Assembly (NCBI RefSeq): GCF_030867145.1 | Contig: NC_134454.1 | Span: 49,535,830-49,599,829 of the forward strand | Origin: Opisthocomus hoazin | Lineage: Eukaryota; Chordata; Aves; Opisthocomiformes; Opisthocomidae | Length of the DNA: 64,000 nt | Direction: 5' to 3' | The notes under the pieces: generated by a model | Told to the model about the DNA's origin: nothing | What the model saw: only the letters and a program-made list of their open reading frames with translations | The model's database searches: none | Translations under genes and position numbers: made by a program | Shown here: in pieces, positions 13,058 to 25,700 of the stretch | Layout of the letters: every line of letters begins with the position of its first letter | Position numbering within the stretch: position 1 is the first letter of the stretch

Positions 13058-13873
13058 CTAATTCTGGTCAGAGAATTTGCTGCTCACCTGCTGTAAGAAT
13101 GACTTGGAGGTCCCCTCCAGAGGATTGGAATCAAGATCAAACTGTCTACCTGGTCTGGAGTGCTGGCTGCTGGAAACTGGAGCGGCATTTTTCCTAACAG
13201 AATCCCCTTTTGTTTTACCTCGCAACTCACACACTCGTGCCTCTAGACTTGAGGTGGGTTTTCCATCCCACTTCCTCATATCCTCTCCGTGGTCACGCAG
13301 GTAGAACCACAGGGTGCCCCGGGGTGTATAGCCTCTGTATTCCCTCTCCTGAGCAGAGAAACGCTTGCCCCTAATAGCTGAGACACTGGCCCGTACAGGT
13401 GGGGAGTAGGACATATTCTTTTCTAGTCGCTTGACCAGTTTCTCCACGGCTGAGACAAGGGAGGAAGAGAGATTTTCCTCATATTGCCGGAGTCTGACAG
13501 CCACCTCATCCACTGTTGGTGCCTCCTTACCTTTCCAGTCTATCATTGCCAGTGAATTGGCATGTGAGGATGGTGCGCTCCGCACAAACTTCCTCCACAT
13601 AGATGCTGTGCACTGGAGTTCATCTGGGTCTGTGGGTACCTGCTCATCGTCTGTGTCACAGTAAACCAGCTCCTGCACAGCTAATTCCCTCAAGTACTGA
13701 ATACCCCTTTCCATATTGGTCCACTTGCCAGGATAGCATACAAAATCGTCACTGAAGAGGTACCTCTCCCTCACGCCTGACAGAAGTCTCCTCCAGAGGC
13801 TGAGGACTTGTTCCTTTTTCCCAATGGCCTTGTCAATGCCCCTGTCCCTGGCCAGGGATCCCAGCTGTTTGGC
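13058..13873 (-). pseudogene. gag: ERVL gag, short or truncated
   Basis: Seen: a frame of about 271 codons open from 13873 to a TAG at 13058-13060. The longest part with a non-ATG start begins at 13774. It includes GYTPRGTLWFYLRDHGEDM, a kind of stretch I associate with avian ERVL gag C-terminal halves, preceded by a helical capsid-like region. No CCHC zinc knuckle is visible. At the upstream edge an ATG (13877-13879) is followed at once by an in-frame TGA (13874-13876). Only about 260 bp separate this from the primer site, so gag is much shorter than usual for ERVL. An internal deletion of the N-terminal half is likely, but a different start cannot be excluded. The pol frame follows in the same register. 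Confidence 0.75.
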
Positions 13874-13893
13874 TCACATTGAGGTGATCTGTG

Positions 13894-14010
13894 TCATAAG
13901 TCGATATCGTACAGTACAGTAAAATCATAATCCTGATCCTTTTCCCCGTGACGATGAACAGCACCACAGGGAACAAGTACAGCAAGTACGAATTCAAAAA
14001 TCACAGCCAT
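13894..14010 (-). CDS. Small leader ORF upstream of ERVL gag
   Basis: A 38-codon ATG-to-TGA frame in the leader between primer site and gag. It starts MAVIFEFVLAVLVPCGAV, a hydrophobic stretch like a signal peptide, then turns acidic. I do not recognise the product. It may be chance, a remnant of the original gag start or leader, or an upstream ORF. No translation evidence can be seen. Confidence 0.25.
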   Translation of the reverse strand: MAVIFEFVLAVLVPCGAVHRHGEKDQDYDFTVLYDIDL

Positions 14011-14134
14011 CTGATGAAAGACAGAAACATTTTTACCGGCGACTATTTTAACACAGAAAAATGCGCATAACAAAATTCAACAAAATGTAAGAAAGCAGTT
14101 TTAACACCTGCTGCTCAGCCCTGCTGTTATCCCT

Positions 14135-14152
14135 GCCCCATGTTGGGTGCCA
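14135..14152 (-). other. ERVL primer binding site, tRNA-Lys(1,2) type
   Basis: Six bases inside the 5' LTR end, the minus strand reads TGGCACCCAACATGGGGC. The site complementary to the 3' end of tRNA-Lys(1,2) is TGGCGCCCAACGTGGGGC, so there are two mismatches. Both are CG to CA changes, the expected decay of methylated CpG. Inference: the ancestral virus primed with tRNA-Lys(1,2). Confidence 0.85.
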
Positions 14153-14158
14153 AATTAA

Positions 14159-14570
14159 TGTTTTGGTTTCGGCTGCGGCTGGCAACAAAAGCACCATGCG
14201 GCCGCCCCTCCCCCCGCCGGCGTGCGGATCAGAACGGAAATAAACAGGCAGAAACTGGTGGGTCGGGATAAGGGCAGTTTAACAGAACAGCACAGAGATG
14301 GAACAGTAACAACAATGGTACAGATAAGGAGAAAACATGACACAAACTCGCACAACAGACCCTCTCTCCCGAACAGGACCAGCGCTGCGCGCTCCCGAGC
14401 CGCGAATGAGTCCCCGCTGCCCAGCCCCCCCCCACTGGAACCCAGCATGACGGCACATGGTATGGAATACCGGGCCCTGTTTGGCCAGGTGGGGTCAGCC
14501 CCCACCCCCCAGCTGTGCCCCTTCCTGGAGTCCGGTGAAAATTAACCCCGTCCTGGCCAAACCCAGGACA
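14159..14570 (-). repeat. ERVL 5' LTR
   Basis: 412 bp, the partner of 9005-9415, with TG...CA ends in the provirus sense. It is followed, reading leftwards, by the primer binding site, so it is the promoter-side LTR. It is GC-rich near its inner end. Its outer edge abuts the second CTCAT copy. Confidence 0.93.
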
Positions 14571-14575
14571 CTCAT
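14571..14575. repeat. ERVL target-site duplication, right copy (CTCAT)
   Basis: Matches 9000-9004. The CR1 sequence continues without loss after it (ctcatgttcagctggaactt), as expected if the provirus simply interrupted the CR1. Confidence 0.92.
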
Positions 14576-14751
14576 GTTCAGCTGGAACTTCCTATGCTTC
14601 AGTTTGTGCCCGTTGCCCCTTGTCCTGTCGCTGGGCACCACTGAAAAGAGTTTGGCCCCATCCTCCTGACACCCACCTTTGAGATATTTATAGGCATTTA
14701 TTAGGTCCCCTCGCAGCCTTCTCTTCTTCAGGCTGAACAAGTCCAGCTCCC
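14571..14751 (-). mobile_element. Inner CR1 LINE, part 2 (its 5'-truncated end)
   Basis: Continues the minus-strand CR1 broken at 9004 (gttcagctggaacttcctatgc, tgtgcccgttgccccttgtc). It ends near 14751, where the plus-strand CR1 reading frame resumes. The combined length of about 390 bp makes this a strongly 5'-truncated copy. Confidence 0.9.
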
Positions 14752-16119
14752 ATGGGACCCAATGAGATGCATCCCAGGCTCCTGAGGGTATTGGCTGAAG
14801 TAGTTGTCAAGCCACTCTCCATCACATTTGAAAAGTCATGGCAATCAGGCAAAGTCCCCAGGGACTGGAAAAAGGGAAACATCACACCCATTTTTAAAAA
14901 GGGTTAAGAGGTGGACCCTGGGAACTACCATCTCATCAGCCTCATCTCTGTGTCTGGCAAGACCATGAAACAGATCCTGAAGAGCTACAGATGTCATCTA
15001 CATAGACTTCTGTAAGGTCTTTGATACAGTCCCTCACAACATTCTTGTTACTAAATTGGAGAGGTATGGGTTTGTTGGATGGACTGTTAGATGACAAGGA
15101 ACTGGCTGGATGGCTATGTCCAAAGAGTTACAATCAGCGGCTCAGTGTCCCTGTGGAAATCAGTAACAAGTGGTGTCCTTCAAGGGCCCATGCTGAGACC
15201 AATACTGTTTAATATCTTCACTGCTGATGTAGACAGTGGCATTGAGTGCACCCTCAGGAAGTCCGCAAATGACTCCAAGCTGAGTGGTGCAGTTGATTTG
15301 CTAGAGGGAAGAGATGCCATCCAGAGGGACCTTGACAGGCTTGAAAAGAGGGCTCATGTGACCCTCATGAAGTTCAACAAGGCCAAGTGCAAGGTGGGTC
15401 AGGCCGATCCCCAGTATCAATAGAGACTGGGGAATGAATGGATTGAGAGTGGCCCACTGAGAAGGACTTGCGGATTAATAGTGGATGAAAAATTGGACAT
15501 TAGCTGGCTGTGTGCTCTTGCAGCCCAGAAAGCCAACTGTATCCTGGGCTGCTTCAGAAGTGTGGCCAGCAAGTCAAGGGAGGTGATTCTGTCCCTCTAC
15601 TCTGCTCTGGTGGGACCCCACCTGGAGTCCTGCATCCAGCTCTGGGGTCCACAGCACAAGAAAGACATAGACCTGTTAGCACAGGTTCAGAGGACGACCA
15701 TGAAAATGGTCAGAGGGCTGGAACGGCACTCTTTGCTATGAAGAAAGGCTGAAAGAGTTGGGGGGTTTCGGCCTGGAGAAGGCTCCAGGGAGACCTTATT
15801 GCGGTGTTTCAACAAGCAGGCTTATAAGAAAGATGGAAAGACACTTTTTACCAAAGCCTGTAATGACAGGACAAGGGGCAATGGTTTTAAATTGAGGAGG
15901 GTAGGTTTAGACTGGATGTAAGGAGGAAAATATTTACAAGAAGGTGGTGAAACACTGAAGTAGGTTGCCCAGAGAAGGTGTGGATGCCCCATCACTGGAA
16001 GTGTTCAAGTTGGATAGGGCTTTGAGCAACCTGATCTAGTGAAAGATGTTGCGGTTGGACTAGGAGATCTTTCAAGGTCCCTTCCAATCCAAATCATTCT
16101 ATAATTCTATGATACTATG
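14752..16119 (+). mobile_element. Outer CR1 LINE, part 2 of 2
   Basis: Seen: from tgggacccaatgagatgc the plus strand encodes a broken CR1 reverse transcriptase. Pieces include [16 protein letters not shown] and GVLQGPMLRPILFNIF, then the 3' untranslated region, ending in ATTCTATAATTCTATGATAC repeats near 16100-16119. Many stops and frameshifts make this the oldest layer of the nest. Together with 8190-8788 it forms one element of about 1.97 kb. Confidence 0.9.
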
Positions 16120-16131
16120 CACTTTGTTCCC

Positions 16132-16790
16132 TATATGAAAAGCTCGACATGAGCCACCAATGTGTGCTTGCAGGCCAGAAGGCCAATCATATCCTGGGCT
16201 GCATCAAGAGAAGCATGGCCAGCAGGTCTAGGGACATGATTCTGCCCCTCTACTCCACTCTAGTGAGACCCCACCTGGAGTACTGTGTCCAGGTCCGGAG
16301 CCCCCAGCATGAGAACATGGACCTATTGGAGTGGGTCCAGAGGAGGCCACAAAGATGATCTGAGGGCTGGAGCACCTCTCCTATGAGGAAAGGCTGAGAG
16401 AGTTGGGGTTGTTCAGCCTGGAGAAGAGAAGGCTGAGGGGAGACCTTATAGCAACCTTTCAGTACTGAAAGGGGGCCTATAGGAAAGATGGGGAAAATAT
16501 TTTTAGCAGGGCATGTTGCAATAGGACAAGGAGTAAAGGCTTTAAACAAAGGGAGGGTAGATTTAGGCTGGATATAAGGAAGAAATTTTTTACGATAAGG
16601 GTGGTGAAACACTGGAACAGATTGCCCAGAGAATTAGTGGAGGGCCCATCTCTGGAAACATTGAAGGCCAGGTTGGACAGGGCTCTGAGCAGCCTGGTCT
16701 AGTTGAAGATATTCCTGCTCACTGCAGGGGGGGTGGGCTTGATGACTTCTAAAGATCCCTTCCAACCCAAAGCATTCTATGATTCTATAG
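16132..16790 (+). mobile_element. CR1 LINE, 3' end, plus strand
   Basis: Begins about a dozen bases after the previous CR1 ends. It encodes a fragment of the RT C terminus ([28 protein letters not shown]), then the 3' end with ATTCTATG repeats at about 16772-16790. It is a separate insertion in the same orientation, next to the tail of the older one. Confidence 0.88.
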
Positions 16791-19700
16791 CAGCATTGTA
16801 TTTTGTGTATGCTTAACATGGCACAAAGGACCTGATAATATCCCATTAGGGCCATTACAAAATTATCCATCCACATCCAGGGGCAAATCGGATATTAGCT
16901 CCCTTGTAGCACTGCCTGGCATTATGACAATGGCCCAGGCAATGAGGCTGCATTCTTATGCATTGTCCCAGCTCCTAAATCGGGATTAGATATTCAGCTG
17001 AAGTGGGTAAACCAGCTTAGCTGGCTGCTTTCCTCCCTTTTCCCCACTCCAGACACCTGCCTTCTTGTTTTGATCCCAACACTACCCCATCTGCTTTCCA
17101 GCACAAGCAACTGTGCAGCAAACCAGGTCAGGGTATCAAACTGGTAGAAGAATAACCTCTTATTTTAAAAGAGTTATTTTTTGGTTCACCACACAGCCAA
17201 GAACAACACAGAGATAGTAACAAGTGGCAAGGAAACAGATAGATGTGTAAGCTGTCAGAAAGTTCCCAAACAACTGCTGCAGGACTTTCACTGGGAGCTT
17301 TACATTAAACCATCTCCTTGCTGGAAATTCTGATGTTACTGCCTTCAGAAGCAAAATACTTGATTTAATATTCATATACACTAGTAAGGAAATACATCAT
17401 TGGTATGTATTTCTTCCCTATTCATCTGATCACAGAATCATAGGTTGGAAAAGACCTCTAAGATCATCGAGTCCAACCATCCACCCAACACCACCATTCC
17501 TACTAAACCATGTCCTGAAGTGCGATGTGGAAACACTCAAAGAGAGCCTGTATCGTATAGAGCTACATAAAGAAAGGGACTGTTTTGAAAACCCACTGTG
17601 TTTTCCCTGAATACTGATATCTAATGCTCTGCACAACTCAAATTCCAGTTTCCATCCCTGTGTCATGGGTAACATATGTCTTTCAGTCATGTATACATTA
17701 GAAGTGGTATAATGTCTAGTACAATCACACAACACGCATACACACCAAGCATTTACAGTGGTAATGTAACTTCATGCCAACTCAGCTGTCAACTTACGGT
17801 CTGGTCATAAGATGAAATCTATGTCATCTTGATTTGGCCCATCTACATCAGCTATCAGTAGACAGTAAAATAATACCACAGGAAAATGGAAATTCAGTCT
17901 GAGGTGATCTGGGATTTATTTGTCTTAAGATCACATTTCTATATGTTTCCTTTTTTGGGAGAAAAGCTTCTGAGATAGCCAGGATTCTCTCAGAGACCAG
18001 TGAGCCACATGAATCCAGAAACTCAGTCAGCTTCTCAGTTTGGTTAGAAGAATATGGTTCTGTGGTCTCTGAGCTTGCAAGTGCTTTTACTTTGATGTTT
18101 TATGTTTTGCTCTCCTGAGCCTCAATAAATAAGACTCCAGAAGCCCATTTGCTTCATTTGAGACATTTTAACAGAATATTGAACAAAGCATTAGCTCCTC
18201 AAAGAGAACTACTAAATAATATATTTATGGATATAGAAACTGTTATATGCACAGATTGTATGGATTTATGTGCTTGAGAAAAGAGAGACCTAATGGATGT
18301 AATTTATAGTAAGCATGTGAGATTGATACCTTTGTTTATTGATGGTAATAATCTATTAATAATTGAAATACAGTTCCATCCCTATAATTTTATATACTCT
18401 ACAACATTATTCATATTTATTCTGTGATGGTTTATCAGTATCATCTGCACACTTCTAGTAATTACATTTTTACAATTATGTATTTTTAGGGCTATACTGG
18501 GTTTGCCTCCCACTTTGAAATACATGGGCAACCATAAATTCAGAAGTTTAATGCGGTGTTTTAGGTTTTTTTAAGAAAGCAGAGCAGGTGTAGGTATGGA
18601 AAATCTCCAGTTCAAGAAAAGCAAATAAACGTGAAGCGAGGAATCAAAGGATTAAAAGTCACACCAGACAGTCAGTGGAAAAAAAAATAAAAAGGAAAAT
18701 ACACATTCTAGCTGCAAATATATCTTTGGGATGAGACACATGCACTACTTTACTCATCTTACTCAGCTGAAACTGCATAAAACTAGTATAAAATGACATC
18801 AAACTCCTTGCTGGGGTATCTGTCTGACAGATATGCTTAAGCAGGATTTATACCCAGGATCTGGAGTGAATGTGTTCACATCTGAATTTCCACTCAGATG
18901 GAAAAAAAGAAGGAAAGGGGTGTATTAACCATCAAATCCTGTTTGGCCTGAGACTTGGCAAGACACCAGCACTTCTCTTTCTAAACTTGACCAGAACTAC
19001 TTTAGACTGAATAACTAGATGTCTAACTGCCATAAAAGCACACAAGAAAAAGTGAACGAATTTTTAAATTCTTTGACAAGCCCCATCCAGTTGGATGCTG
19101 CAAGTACATTTCTTACACTCAGACTCTGACCAAAGTCTGTTAGCTTCTTTCTCTCAAAATGCAGCCAAAAGAGGCCACCTTATTTTATGTAACAAACCAG
19201 CAGATAAAGCAGTCACATAGGTGATACAGAATGAGTTTCTATCTCTCCTTTGATTATGTTCAAGCCATGAAAACACTCTAAGCACCAGGTTACAGGTCAT
19301 CCGAAAACATGCAGAAGAAAGCTAGGAATATGAACTGGCATCCCTTTCTCCTACCAACTTAACCAATGAGCTACCTCTTTCTGGCCCAAGAAATTTTATG
19401 CTCTTCTACCCAATCATAAAATGTACACAGGAGACAAGAACTCGTTATAGACCAGCAAAGTTGAGGAGCACATGTTGAGGACCTGCACAACCTAAACCTT
19501 CTATGTTGGAGCACCCTTTAACAGCACTGAGAAAACTCTAACATATTAAGATGGTCCCTACCAACTCCTCAGCCCCTCCACAAAGGGATAAGATGTCACC
19601 ACATCCCTGCCTTCAGGTGCTTTCTATTGACTTGTTCAGGATGATACGCTCTTTCTGGAGCACTTCTCTGAGATACTGCACTGTCCTTACAGACTACAAA

Positions 19701-22700
19701 AGCAAAAAAAGAGCCTTCAGGTCTGGGTTTTACATTCCAGTCCTGCAACAGACTTTTGACTTTCAGGTGTTCATGTTTATTGGTGTGAATTCTCAATCTT
19801 AAGCGGCATCAGGTCAGCTCTCCAACATACTCCCACAGAATACACCAGAAGAGCACTAAAAACCTGTCCTTCAAGAACAATCTGATGTGAACATTACAGC
19901 AATTACTTTACTACCTCATTTCATACTGACTCAGTTTTTATCTCACTTACAACTTGCCTTTAATGAGGTGCTAAGTCTTTCAATTAAAGGCAAAAGTTGC
20001 AGAGAGACCTTTGCTCTTCACAGATGTGCTATTTAAAGATTTCTACTTCTGCACTCCCCAGCTGTCAGAAACTACTTGCCTGCTAGAGGTTGCCACCCTT
20101 GCAGAACCATGTGTATGAATGATGCTTAATCCACTCCCGGCAAACCAGCTACATTAATTTAAACATTCTGTACAGTGGTCTGAATTAACTTGGTTTATTT
20201 CGCCTGGTCTGGATTAGGGAGTATTCCAGGATCACTTTAACCAGCCGCAACACTGGGAGGTGGAAATTTCAAACCAGCCAAGAAAGACACCCAGCAGGAG
20301 CGGGCAATAATGTCTTCAGCTGATGCCGGGGCACTCAAAAGAGAACATCTGTCTATAAAATAAAATGCAGTTTCAGAGACAGTAACACTGGAGATTTTCA
20401 CTACTGAATTACTAGATATTACAAATTTCATCTGAATCAGGTGTGAATACATAATTGCACTTTTATCAAATTAGCCATAGGAAGCAATTTCTGATCCAAA
20501 AGACAGTTAGAGAAGTATGAAAAGGTACGTTTGATCCAAAATAAAATTGGCCTGGAAAACCCTAGACAAAATACATGAAAACCACTTCGGGCGAGTAAAG
20601 TGAATTTGTATTGCTTCAGTGATTTGTATCATAGTAATGCAGCTTTTTTGAGCCATATACAAGTACCTCAAATCAAATTTACCAACTTATGGAACCACAG
20701 CTGGACAGAAGTTTATTCTAGGGTGTTTTGGGTTGTTTTTTCGGTTGTTCACGGTTTATTGTAAAAGAATTCATGCTTCATATGTTTTTGAATGATTCAG
20801 AGATCCCCTTCTACAGGAGCAAGGGCAACTTCACAGAACAACCAGGGAAGAGGCAGCCCATTTGTCAATGAAGCTATGGAGTCTATATGGCAGATTAGGT
20901 ACTAATTGTAGGAAAATCTGCAACAGAACAGCCTTTTTTTGTATGAAGTTACTTTATAAGTAAATCTATGATAATTAAACACATTGATTACTGGGACCTC
21001 AACTGGAGTAAGAAGCATATCACAATAGGCAAAAGGACCACAATCTGACACAACATTCGTACCTCCATGCAGCTATTGATTTACTCTGGATGGAAATCTT
21101 TGCATATTGCTTTGATTTTTGTATTCTATTGAAATATTCTGACTCACTGCCCTCAAAGCCCCCCGAAATCCCAAGCCAAGAGCAAACACTTCCATTGTTG
21201 ATGTCTCTGTGAGCTTCATTGCTGATTATATGTGTAAGTAAACCAGTGGATTGAGTTCAGATTCAAGAACCTGTTTTTGAAATTACATCTTGAAGATCAA
21301 AAATTTCAAAACTTTTATTATCAAAAATAATACATATGCTTGAGGCATATGATTGCAGGGAAGACTGAGATTTCTCATAAGTGTTGCTTGCCTTAAAGGT
21401 TGTCTTTTGCCTTAACCATTATCATTAGACTAAAATATCCAACTGAAGCATGAGCCAAAACTGAAGTTACTGAGCCAATCTTTCTTATGTAGAACGGAAA
21501 TAAAATCCAGATTATAATTTTCAATTGATCACTGCAAAGTTCGGGAAAAAAGGTCTAGGATTAACATCTCTTGAACTATGCAGGATTTGAGACCCTCATC
21601 CAGTTTCAGATCAGAATTTTATCTCAGCATTTGGACCAGACTCTCAACAACACTGAAGCTCCTTTAAACATCTAAGATTAGAGGAAATTCACAAAACTGA
21701 ATTAAACTAAGGGTGCCTTAGACAAGGGAAGTCTGTGTATGGAGAAAAGCCCTGCCTTGTGAGTTGTATAGACGTGCTGAGGAATAGTGGGGTATTGTTG
21801 CAAGAACACAACTATTCTCTAGTGATCTGAACCAGTTTTCATTGACAGATGAGACAAAACGTTCTGCTTCCTGGCTGCTGGTTTATGGTCTTCTCATTCT
21901 GTGCAAACTCTAAAGTTAAAAAAAATAAAATCATAATTTTAAATTACAAATCTGTAGATTACTTTCTGTTTGTGAAAAGCAGAAAAACAAAGAACCAGTT
22001 CAGGACTGATGTTTGCACTGCAAATATTCTAGCCTCTTGGTTTTGTGTGGTTTTGGTTTCAGTGGTTTTTAAAAATTCATTTCTAGTATTATTTCTGTGT
22101 TTCCTAGAGGTGCTAAAGAGAATCTTGGCTGGAATAAATCAGTTTATCAAAATAATACACAGGAAAACACTACCCGAACCCAGAAGATATTTGAAAACTT
22201 GCAGTTATTTTTTATGACTGAATTTTGCACTTTTAGATTAAATTACTAGGAGCTATTTATCATGAGCATCTTTGCAAATCAAGGCATGAGCATCTTTGCA
22301 CTGAAGGAGACAATGGAACACTCCCTTCAAGAATCCTTTTGTACTACAATAAAGCAACAGATTTTTCTGCTCCAGCAAAGCAAAAACCAACATTGCATAC
22401 TCTGGAGCACCATCTGCTGGTACCTGATCAATTCTTTAGCTACCAGAGTATTTGATTTCTTTTTTTCTCAGTGAGCAGCTTTGTATTTTCTGTTATTTGG
22501 AGTCTTGCAGGGTGGGGGGATCTGATGTATAATAGAAAGCGGAGAAGCTGACTAAATCAAGAATAAGTGCTGCATTTCACAAAAAGGTTCATAGAATTTC
22601 CACCCACTCTTACCATATACATTACACAGCAGTAACTTTTTTACAGCTCACTCTTAAAATACACCTGCACTTCAGAATGCGCAGGACAGCCCAGAAGCTG

Positions 22701-25700
22701 TAACAACCCAACTTTACAGGCAGCCCAGGGCAACAGGGGATTGGCTATGTAGACTTACTTGGGAGGACAGCAAGAAAAGATTAAATGAGACACCAGAGAA
22801 TAAATGTGGAATGGAGTCTTAATAAACCATGTAGGTTTGCCTCACTATGGCCATTGTCATTACAGCTACAGCACGAAACAATAATCCACTCTCCAGAAGT
22901 GGTGCCTAGGGAGACACTGGGGTCCACTGTTACTAGGTTGTCCTTCCAGTGTTTTCAATATATGACCTGCCTATCAAGCCAGTTGGCTAGAAGTTTCTAT
23001 TTGAAAGTGCTTTTCATAAAATATTTTAAAACATAGCCTGTGAAAATTAAAACATTGCGTGATCATAGTCCAACAAAACAGGGAGAGTTCCGTTCTCTCT
23101 GGGCTCTTCCCGCTAGCTCAAGGGACCACCTAAGGCATAGGAGCCACATGAGCTGTGGTTCTGGGGTGGTACCATTATGCTGCTCGGTAGCTGGGGCTGG
23201 AGAGACCCTCAGCTACAGGTTTCAGGACAGCTAAACTTCTCCCTGCAAGAGACATAATCAAGACAAGAAGCTCAGAACATGGATTCTCAAAGGAAATAAT
23301 AAAAAAAAACCCCGCAACTATACCCTAAAGAAACTAATCACTACTAAATAAAGATCCTCAAATTCTTCATCCCACTGAAAATGCTGGAAAATCTATTTAC
23401 CTTTTCCAAGCACAGAGAATATTTTTAGAAATTTCCATGGAGGGGAATTTCAGTTTCAAAAGGGTTCTGGCACTGAGCAAGATTGCTCTGTGCATTGCTG
23501 TCTTCCTAAATCCTACCATTGCTAGTCATTCCTTCGGGAAAGTAAAAGGGGACAAAGCTCTCTCCTCTCTCTCCCCAGACACATACACATGCGTGCGCGC
23601 ATCTTAATATCTCCTGGAGCCATAGTAATTTCAGCAAATGTTTTCAATGGGCCCTGCAACTTCTGAATTTTGATTAGTTCCCCGCTCCCAGCTGCATTGC
23701 TTCACTTAGCATAAATTATTAATTTATTACAGAGCATTTCAAGGCAACAGAGGAATAATTCAGCTGGATAAAGACATCAAGGAGAGTGAACCTCCCATGT
23801 AGCGAGAGGGGGAAATTTCTGTTTGCAGCTTTTCAATCGAAAACAAGTGGAAAGGTGACTCACCTGGACATGAAAACTCTGCAACTTCATCCCTAAATTA
23901 ATTACTCGGTGGATCAGATCCACACCTAACAAAAGTAAGCAAAACTAAATCTGTACTGCTTTACGCCAGTTGAGGACCTCTCTTAGCATTTGAGGGGAAC
24001 TGGGTTGTTTTGTTGTGTGATTTTCTTTTAGTTCCTGACATTAGTTCTTAGAATAAAAATCCAGAGCTGTAAGCATGATGAGGAAAGCCACACTATAACA
24101 TTAATTTATTGCACACCCAACACTGTGAAAACCATCTCATAAGACCAACAGATGCTCTTCTCTGAAACAAACAGGAAAAAGAGAAGAAAAATTTGGGGGT
24201 ATGTTGGGAACCCTAAAATATTTTTCTAGTTCTAATCCACCGCAAAAAGCTGATTGCATTACAGAAACAAAATATCTAACCAGAATAAATGCCTGGCATT
24301 TCACAGTATTACCAGAGCACCAGAATACAGCTTTTACTATTTGCCCACAAACGCTTGCATCTGCTGTTCACATTTGAAAAAAAAAAAACAAGCTTCCCCA
24401 CAAATCTTATTTGATAATAGGGTAGGATTAAAAATATGCCAGAGTTTACAAGTTTCAGAATGTAGAAGGAGCTGAATTTAGATACTGGTAAACATATACC
24501 GAAGTGCTTTATGTATTCTTCTTGGCCGCACTCCTTGTATTGAGCTAGGGTGCACTTGCCAGGCCCCCCAAAATGGTTTCTTGCCACCTTTATACCTCTG
24601 CCACTTGCGTGCAGCATTAACAGCGGATTGCTTCAGTCATCTGTACAGGCTAGGCAGCCTCAGATCACCATTTCCAAAGGCACCACCAGAGGCAGGTCAG
24701 CAGTAAGCTGTGTGGGAGGCTGCCCCTCACTGCACTTGGGGACTGCTCTCACCTATTCACCTGTTTAGAGGCATTTTGCAGTACCAGCAAGTTGCCAAGC
24801 CCTTTAGCTGCTGCTGAAGCATTGTAGCCCCTTGAAGGCAATAATTATTGGAGGCTAATGCTGTCATAACAATCCTACCTTCACTCTTCATCAATATAAT
24901 GCAGATCAATGTTATCAGCTGCACTGTGACAGATTTCAAATAGCTGTTCACTTAACTTTTGTCCTGAGATTGAGCAGATAGGGTCAGTGAGAGCTCCTGA
25001 GGCAGAAAGTCAACAATAACCAGGAAAATGAAGTATGTAAATCAAAATTGTATTTGACAACTGTGGCAGTAGTACTGAAAAGAGTAAATCACATTTAGTG
25101 TCCTTTCACTCCTCTTCCTTTGTGATTTTCTCTTTCCCTCCCCTCCAAGCCCTGCCTCCCCAGGCAGCCAAAAATGCCCATAGCTCTCTGGAGACTGCAC
25201 TGGAAACCACGGAGCTAATGGAGTTACTGGTGCAAGAACCCAATGCAAATACTGCCACCAAGTGCCCAACAGACCTGCTCGCAGTGCAGACTTCCATCTG
25301 CAGCTACACACAGAGATGTGGATGTTAATACACAGCATACATCAGCTGTGGATGCTCGTATATGAGTCTTCCTGGTACGCTGTCAAACTGTTAACGAATC
25401 TGATTGCACAGGTAAATGCAACCATCCTCCTGGAGACAGCAGAGCTGCATTAGATTTTAAAAGGTGTAGCCAGTTAATCCACCTCCCCATGGCCTGGCTT
25501 CTGCGTCTGTAAGGCCTATTCCATTGCCTGGCATGCCCCAGAATTAAATTTCAAATCTCTCTCGATTCAGCACTCAGGTGTGCTGGCAAGGGCTTCAGGA
25601 GTAGGCACATTTGAAAGCCTGGGACTGCTGCCAGCACCCGCACCGGCTGGCATTAGCGCAGGCGTCTGTCCGTCGATGGCCTGACCACAGCACAACATGG

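Larger units (their letters stand above)
9005..14570 (-). mobile_element. ERVL-type endogenous retrovirus, near-complete but dead
   Basis: Seen: 5566 bp flanked by CTCAT duplications, with two LTRs of about 411 bp, a primer binding site beside the right LTR and a purine tract beside the left LTR. So the provirus reads right to left. Between them are a short gag frame and a pol carrying protease, reverse transcriptase, RNase H and integrase motifs; no env is present. Known: absence of env, this LTR start (TGTCCTGGGTTTGG) and this gag/pol style fit avian ERVL (class III). Inference: it is old, since the LTRs differ at roughly 30-35 positions by eye. It is defective because of stops, one frameshift and a lost protease catalytic residue. 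The internal part is short for ERVL, mainly because gag is short. Confidence 0.93.

Noticed and set aside
14155..14505. Minus-strand 116-codon frame across the 5' LTR
   Set aside because: It lies almost wholly within the LTR, and a partner frame exists in the other LTR. It is explained by GC-rich LTR sequence, not a gene.
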